Assembly: GCA_022360595.1 (NCBI GenBank)
Contig: JAKSCN010000194.1
Coordinates: 1 to 9,673 of the forward strand
DNA from: Chromatiales bacterium
Lineage (GTDB): Bacteria > Pseudomonadota > Gammaproteobacteria > Chromatiales > Chromatiaceae
DNA: 9,673 bases
Reading direction: 5' to 3'
Below, one piece after another: positions 5,716 to 9,673 of the stretch. A program made the translations under genes and the position numbers. Below the pieces are notes generated by a model, which was not told the DNA's origin, made no database searches, and saw only the letters and a program-made list of their open reading frames with translations. Positions within the stretch are counted from its first letter, which is position 1; the number at the start of each line of letters is the position of its first letter.

Positions 5716-7926
5716 GTGTTCAGGGATAATTTTCGATTACAAAGCCGACTGATACAGCGAGGCCTCGCCCTTTTCGGGGGATTGGCTGCCGTGTTGTTAC
5801 TGGCCGGCTGCCAGGACGGGATGTGGAATAGTCCCTATCCGTCTGCCGATGCGGATAAAAGTATCTACTATAGCGCTTTCACTGAACGGCCAAAACATCT
5901 TGACCCAGTGCGCGCCTACAGCGAAGATGAATACGCTTTTATTGCCCAGATCTACGAACCACCTCTCCAGTACCACTTTCTGAAACGCCCTTATGAACTT
6001 GCACCGCTGGCGGCCACTGAAGTGCCAAAAGCCCACTATTTTGATGCCGAGGGAAATTCTTTACCCGATGATGCCGCAATTGGTCAGATCGCCTTCAGCG
6101 AGTACGACATTAAGCTGAAGCCCGGCATAACCTATCAACCACACCCTGCCTTGGCTGTTGATGGAGAGGGGAATTATCTGTATCACCAGCTGGATAGTGA
6201 GGCGCTGGCCGATATCAATATTTTGCAAGATTTTTCCGAGACTGGATTTCGTGAGGTAGTGGCTGAGGATTACGCCTATCAGATCAAGCGACTGGCCTTC
6301 CCCAAGTTGCTTTCGCCGATTGCCGGCACCATGGCGGACTATATTGTCGGTTTTAAGTCACTGGGCAAAACATTAACTCAGGACTATGCCAAATTAAAGA
6401 AAGAGATAGGCCGGGATGAGCCCTACTTTGATCTGCGCCAGTATGATCTTGAGGGGGTTCAAGTTATCGATAAATACACGCTTCGGATTAGATTAAAAGG
6501 GAAGTACCCCCAGTTTCTCTACTGGCTGGCAATGCCGTTTTTTGCTCCCATGCCTTGGGAGGCTGAGGCTTTCTATTCTCAACCAGGTATGAAAGAGCGG
6601 AATCTCATCCTCGACTGGTATCCCATCGGGAGCGGCCCGTTTATGCTGGCTGAGAATAATCCAAACCTGCGCATGGTGCTTGAACGCAATCCCAATTTTC
6701 ACGGTGAGACTTACCCGACCGAGGGTGAAAAGAGTGATCGGGCGCAGGGCTTATTGGATGATGCTGGCCGCACCTTACCGCTGATCGATAAAGCGATCTA
6801 CAGCCTGGATAAGGAGTCTATCCCACGTTGGAACAAGTTCCTGCAGGGTTACTACGATGTCTCGGGTATCTCTTCGGACAGCTTCGATCAGGCGATAGAG
6901 TTCGGTGTTGGGGGCAGGGCCGATCTCACCGAGAGCATGAAACAGAAAGAGATCGATCTGCTGACAGCGGTTGAGACATCCATATTCTATATGGGATTCA
7001 ATATGTCCGATCCTGTTATCGGTGGTGATTCCGAACGTGCCCGGCTATTGCGCCAGGCCATCTCCATAGCGATAGATTTTGAAGAGTACATCAGCATTTT
7101 TCTAAATGGCAGGGGTATAGCGGCCCAGGGACCGATTCCACCGGGTATTTACGGTAACCGGGAAGGAGTGGAGGGTATCAATTCATATGTCTACGATGTG
7201 GTCGATGGTAAAGCCAAGCGGAAAAGTATTGACTACGCCAAAAAACTGATGGAGCAGGCAGGCTATCCGAATGGACGGGATAGAAAAACAGGGAAGCCAC
7301 TTATCCTCTATTACGATACGACTGCCTTGGGACCTGGCGCGAAAGCCAATCTCAACTGGATCAAAAAACAGTACCAGAAACTGGGTATTCAGTTGGTGAT
7401 TCGCGCTACTGACTACAACCGCTTTCAAGAGAAGACCCGTAAGGGTACTGCACAGATTTTTATGTGGGGTTGGAATGCCGACTACCCTGATCCCGAGAAT
7501 TTTTTCTTCCTGCTCTACGGACCAAACGGTAAGGTTGAACACAGTGGCGCAAATGCGACCAACTATAAGAATGCCGAGTTTGATCGCCTGTTCCGTCAAA
7601 TGAAAAATATGGATAACTCTCCCGAGCGGCAGCGAATTATCGATAGAATGGTAGAGATTTTGCGTCATGACGCCCCTTGGGTTTGGGGCTTTCATCCCAA
7701 GGCTTTCTCATTGCTTCATAGCTGGTATAAAAATGCCAAGCCCAATTTAATGGCCAACAACACGCTGAAATATAAACGGGTCGATCCTGTGCTGCGTCAG
7801 CAGCAGCGGAAGCTATGGAATCCGCCGGTCACTTGGCCGTTGATTGCCATTGGATTGCTTTTGATAGCTATTGTCGCACCGGCGGTGGTGATGTATCGCC
7901 AACACGAGAGGAGTACAGCGCGATGA
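5716..7926 (+). CDS. peptide-type ABC transporter substrate-binding protein with lipobox and C-terminal membrane helix
   Basis: This is a family-5 extracytoplasmic solute-binding protein (the DppA/OppA class, COG0747), which delivers peptides or similar solutes to the inner-membrane permeases encoded next. At 736 residues it is much longer than DppA (about 535). A signal peptide (about 1-31) ends in lipobox LLAGC with Cys32. Family-typical stretches are FTERPKHLDPVRAYSEDEY near the start, FYMGFNMSDP followed by ARLLRQAISIAIDFEEY and GPIPPGIYG (about 423-479), and IFMWGWNADYPDPENFF (about 581-597). Residues 707-727 form a hydrophobic helix followed by RQHERSTAR, implying a second anchor with a cytoplasmic tail. 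The start is GTG at 5716; an in-frame stop at 5704 rules out anything further upstream, and no good Shine-Dalgarno sequence is visible. Its end overlaps the next gene by 4 bases. The substrate is not known; opines, nickel, oligopeptides or peptide antibiotics are alternatives within the family. Confidence 0.9.
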   Translation: MFRDNFRLQSRLIQRGLALFGGLAAVLLLAGCQDGMWNSPYPSADADKSIYYSAFTERPKHLDPVRAYSEDEYAFIAQIYEPPLQYHFLKRPYELAPLAATEVPKAHYFDAEGNSLPDDAAIGQIAFSEYDIKLKPGITYQPHPALAVDGEGNYLYHQLDSEALADINILQDFSETGFREVVAEDYAYQIKRLAFPKLLSPIAGTMADYIVGFKSLGKTLTQDYAKLKKEIGRDEPYFDLRQYDLEGVQVIDKYTLRIRLKGKYPQFLYWLAMPFFAPMPWEAEAFYSQPGMKERNLILDWYPIGSGPFMLAENNPNLRMVLERNPNFHGETYPTEGEKSDRAQGLLDDAGRTLPLIDKAIYSLDKESIPRWNKFLQGYYDVSGISSDSFDQAIEFGVGGRADLTESMKQKEIDLLTAVETSIFYMGFNMSDPVIGGDSERARLLRQAISIAIDFEEYISIFLNGRGIAAQGPIPPGIYGNREGVEGINSYVYDVVDGKAKRKSIDYAKKLMEQAGYPNGRDRKTGKPLILYYDTTALGPGAKANLNWIKKQYQKLGIQLVIRATDYNRFQEKTRKGTAQIFMWGWNADYPDPENFFFLLYGPNGKVEHSGANATNYKNAEFDRLFRQMKNMDNSPERQRIIDRMVEILRHDAPWVWGFHPKAFSLLHSWYKNAKPNLMANNTLKYKRVDPVLRQQQRKLWNPPVTWPLIAIGLLLIAIVAPAVVMYRQHERSTAR
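7909..7913 (+). promoter_or_regulatory. ribosome binding site deciding the first permease start
   Basis: AGGAG lies 9 bases before the ATG at 7923, inside the end of the binding-protein gene. It selects 7923 over the far-upstream in-frame ATG at 7815, whose extra residues are translated out of frame with the binding protein and look unlike a transporter N-terminus. A second ATG at 7926 is adjacent but less well spaced. Confidence 0.8.
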
Positions 7927-8900
7927 TGGCCTATATCATTCGGCGTATTCTCTACGCTATTCCGATCTTGATCGGTGTGAATATTCTCACTTTTCTACTC
8001 TTCTTTGTGGTCAATTCACCCGACGATATGGCGCGTATGCACCTGGGGGAGAAGCGTGTTACGCCGGAAGCGATAGAGAGCTGGAAACAAGAGCGTGGCT
8101 ACGACAGGCCGCTACTGATCAATTCAGAGGCCTCCGGGCTGGATAGGATTACCGATACGATCTTCTTCCAGAAGTCTGTGAAGCTATTTCAATTCGAATT
8201 TGGTACCTCTGACAGTAATCGTGACATTGGCTATGATATCTCGCAACGGATGTGGCCCAGCCTGGCGATTGCAATACCGGTGCTGGTGGTGGGGCTACTG
8301 GTCAATATCACCTATGCGCTGTTGATCGCCTTCTTTCGAGCCACCTATATCGACTTCTGGAGTGTCGTGCTCTGTGTCGTAATGATGTCTATCTCCGGAC
8401 TGTTCTATATTATCGGTGGCCAGTACCTGGTGAGTAAGATCCTCCATCTGGTGCCAATCTCCGGTTACGACACGGGCCTAAGTGCCGCCAAATTTCTGAT
8501 CCTGCCGGTAATTATCGGCGTAATCGGCGGAATTGGCGCGGGTACGCGCTGGTATCGCACCCTGTTTCTGGAAGAGATCAATAAGGACTATGTCCGCACT
8601 GCACGGGCCAAAGGGCTATCGGAGACCATTGTGCTCTATCGGCATGTGTTGAAGAACGCCATGATCCCTATTTTGACGGGTGTGGTTGTAGTGCTGCCGC
8701 TGCTATTTATGGGGAGCCTGATTACTGAATCCTTCTTCGGTATCCCCGGGTTGGGCAGCTACACCATCGACGCGATCAACAATCAGGACTTTGCCGTTGT
8801 GCGGGCGATGGTATTTCTCGGTTCGGTGCTCTATATCCTGGGGCTGCTCCTGACCGATATCTCGTATACCTTGGTTGATCCGCGAGTGAGGTTGTCCTGA
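7923..8900 (+). CDS. ABC transporter permease, DppB type
   Basis: An inner-membrane permease subunit that forms half of the translocation pore of the peptide-type importer. It is 325 residues, the usual DppB/OppB length. It begins MMAYIIRRILYAIPILIGVN with the first helix at about 9-30, followed by a periplasmic loop with GYDRPLL and FEFGTSDSNRDIG, then five further hydrophobic segments. The cytoplasmic EAA loop that docks the ATPase is clear: EEINKDYVRTARAKGLSE (about 217-234) followed by YRHVLKNAMIPIL. GSLITESFFGIPGLGSY and the C-terminal DISYTLVDPRVRLS are family hallmarks; the latter resembles the YejB ending (from memory). Its ATG overlaps the upstream TGA as ATGA, and its own TGA overlaps the next ATG as TGATG, so the three genes are probably translationally coupled. 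Confidence 0.93.
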   Translation: MMAYIIRRILYAIPILIGVNILTFLLFFVVNSPDDMARMHLGEKRVTPEAIESWKQERGYDRPLLINSEASGLDRITDTIFFQKSVKLFQFEFGTSDSNRDIGYDISQRMWPSLAIAIPVLVVGLLVNITYALLIAFFRATYIDFWSVVLCVVMMSISGLFYIIGGQYLVSKILHLVPISGYDTGLSAAKFLILPVIIGVIGGIGAGTRWYRTLFLEEINKDYVRTARAKGLSETIVLYRHVLKNAMIPILTGVVVVLPLLFMGSLITESFFGIPGLGSYTIDAINNQDFAVVRAMVFLGSVLYILGLLLTDISYTLVDPRVRLS

Positions 8901-9673
8901 TGGAGAATCTTGTCATTCTATCAACCGATTTTCTTATTTTTCTTTTAGTTGTTCTGATCGCCATTTTTGCTGTCTACGCCTCAAAAAAGGAGCACCTGCG
9001 CGCTCCTTGGCGACACGTGGTGCGCAGCCGGGTCGGTGTTGCCACGATGGTGATACTCAGCTTCTATGTGGTGATCGGGCTGCTCGATTCTGTACACTTT
9101 CATCCAGAGCTGCCCGCGGAGGAGCAGACTGAGAAGGTACGTTACTCAACAGAGATTATCAGTCTGTTTGATCAACTGGTTGGCCCGCTGCGCACCGAGC
9201 ATGAGAGGACCTATTCAGCACCGCTTTCTGCTTATCTCTATAGTAAAGAGTCCATGGAGCTGGCCGATGGCACCACGGTGCGCGACTTTCCCCGACTCAA
9301 ATACGGCGGTGCTCATCTGACCAATCCCGAGCAGGAGTGGCTACCGGATATCTGGCGTCGCAGTGTGCTGGGCGCATTGAAAGGCGTCGTAGTCAGTGTG
9401 GTAGCGATCAACATCGTTTTAATGTTTATCGGATTTGCGCGTGGCAAACACTTTGGGCGCGTGGCAAAAGAGGTGTTGTTGGGGCAGCCGGAGATTCCCT
9501 GGCGGGTGTTGCTGGGCACCTTGACAGTTATGCTGGTACTGCTGTTCTGGACCATGGAGCTGGCCAGTGCCTACCATCTGTTTGGCACGGATAAGGTAGG
9601 GGAAGATGTCTTTTACCAGGCCCTCAAGAGTATCCGTACCGGCCTGCTGATCGGTACATTGACGACGCTCGTC
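8900..9673 (+). CDS. ABC transporter permease, DppC type with long N-terminal extension, 3'-truncated by window edge
   Basis: The frame opens at ATG 8900, which shares one base with the stop codon of the first permease, and stays open for 258 codons to the last base. It is the second permease subunit of the importer. FGTDKVGEDVFYQALKSIR (from residue 228) matches the DppC/OppC signature GTDxxGRDV that normally lies some 50-90 residues from the start. Here it begins at residue 229. The preceding part has helices at about 11-27, 45-65, 160-180 and 203-221, basic cytoplasmic stretches (KKEHLR, RHVVRSR, ARGKHFGR) and a polar segment at about 66-157 that should be periplasmic by the positive-inside rule. 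The core permease helices and the EAA loop are beyond the window. No frameshift or internal stop is seen, so the extension is real coding sequence, not a start-site artefact. Confidence 0.88.
   Translation, partial: MENLVILSTDFLIFLLVVLIAIFAVYASKKEHLRAPWRHVVRSRVGVATMVILSFYVVIGLLDSVHFHPELPAEEQTEKVRYSTEIISLFDQLVGPLRTEHERTYSAPLSAYLYSKESMELADGTTVRDFPRLKYGGAHLTNPEQEWLPDIWRRSVLGALKGVVVSVVAINIVLMFIGFARGKHFGRVAKEVLLGQPEIPWRVLLGTLTVMLVLLFWTMELASAYHLFGTDKVGEDVFYQALKSIRTGLLIGTLTTLV

Noticed and set aside
7815..7922. Upstream in-frame extension of the first permease
   Set aside because: It would overlap the binding-protein gene by over 100 bases, and the added residues are polar and unlike a permease start; AGGAG points to 7923.

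Overview
The window carries a conserved housekeeping block followed by the start of an ABC-transporter operon. It looks like a gammaproteobacterium outside the Enterobacterales. The visible part of Lon aligns with E. coli Lon without a gap from about residue 156 to the catalytic Lys722. HU is recognisably the beta-type protein, both tRNAs encode their CCA ends, and the order lon-hupB-ppiD matches the gammaproteobacterial arrangement. The fabI-next-to-peptide-transporter arrangement recalls Pseudomonas aeruginosa (from memory, not checked). Genus cannot be decided from this sequence.

Region by region: (1) 1-1968, the 3' four-fifths of lon, cut by the window edge. (2) 1969-2229, a 261-base intergenic stretch with an imperfect hairpin after lon, a strong sigma70-type promoter for hupB and a possible leader stem-loop. 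(3) 2230-2716, hupB, tRNA-Val(TAC) and tRNA-Asp(GTC) packed tightly on one strand and closed by one strong intrinsic terminator; they are probably one transcript. (4) 2749-4659, ppiD, a membrane-anchored periplasmic chaperone with a parvulin domain. (5) 4686-4729, a near-perfect bidirectional terminator between convergent ppiD and fabI. (6) 4747-5523 on the minus strand, fabI, with its own RBS and a candidate promoter. (7) 5716-9673, a plus-strand operon divergent from fabI: a large substrate-binding protein, a DppB-type permease and a DppC-type permease that runs off the window. The three genes overlap by 4 and 1 bases, so they are very likely translationally coupled. ATPase genes probably follow outside the window (inference).

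Functionally, lon, hupB and ppiD are protein-quality-control and nucleoid genes, fabI completes each elongation cycle of fatty-acid synthesis, and the transporter probably imports peptides or a related oligomeric solute. I see no mobile element, CRISPR array, toxin-antitoxin pair or defence system. The most unusual material is in the transporter. The binding protein has both an N-terminal lipobox and a C-terminal membrane helix, and the second permease has about 200 extra N-terminal residues with additional helices and a periplasmic segment. These look like a distinctive subfamily rather than a new kind of system.
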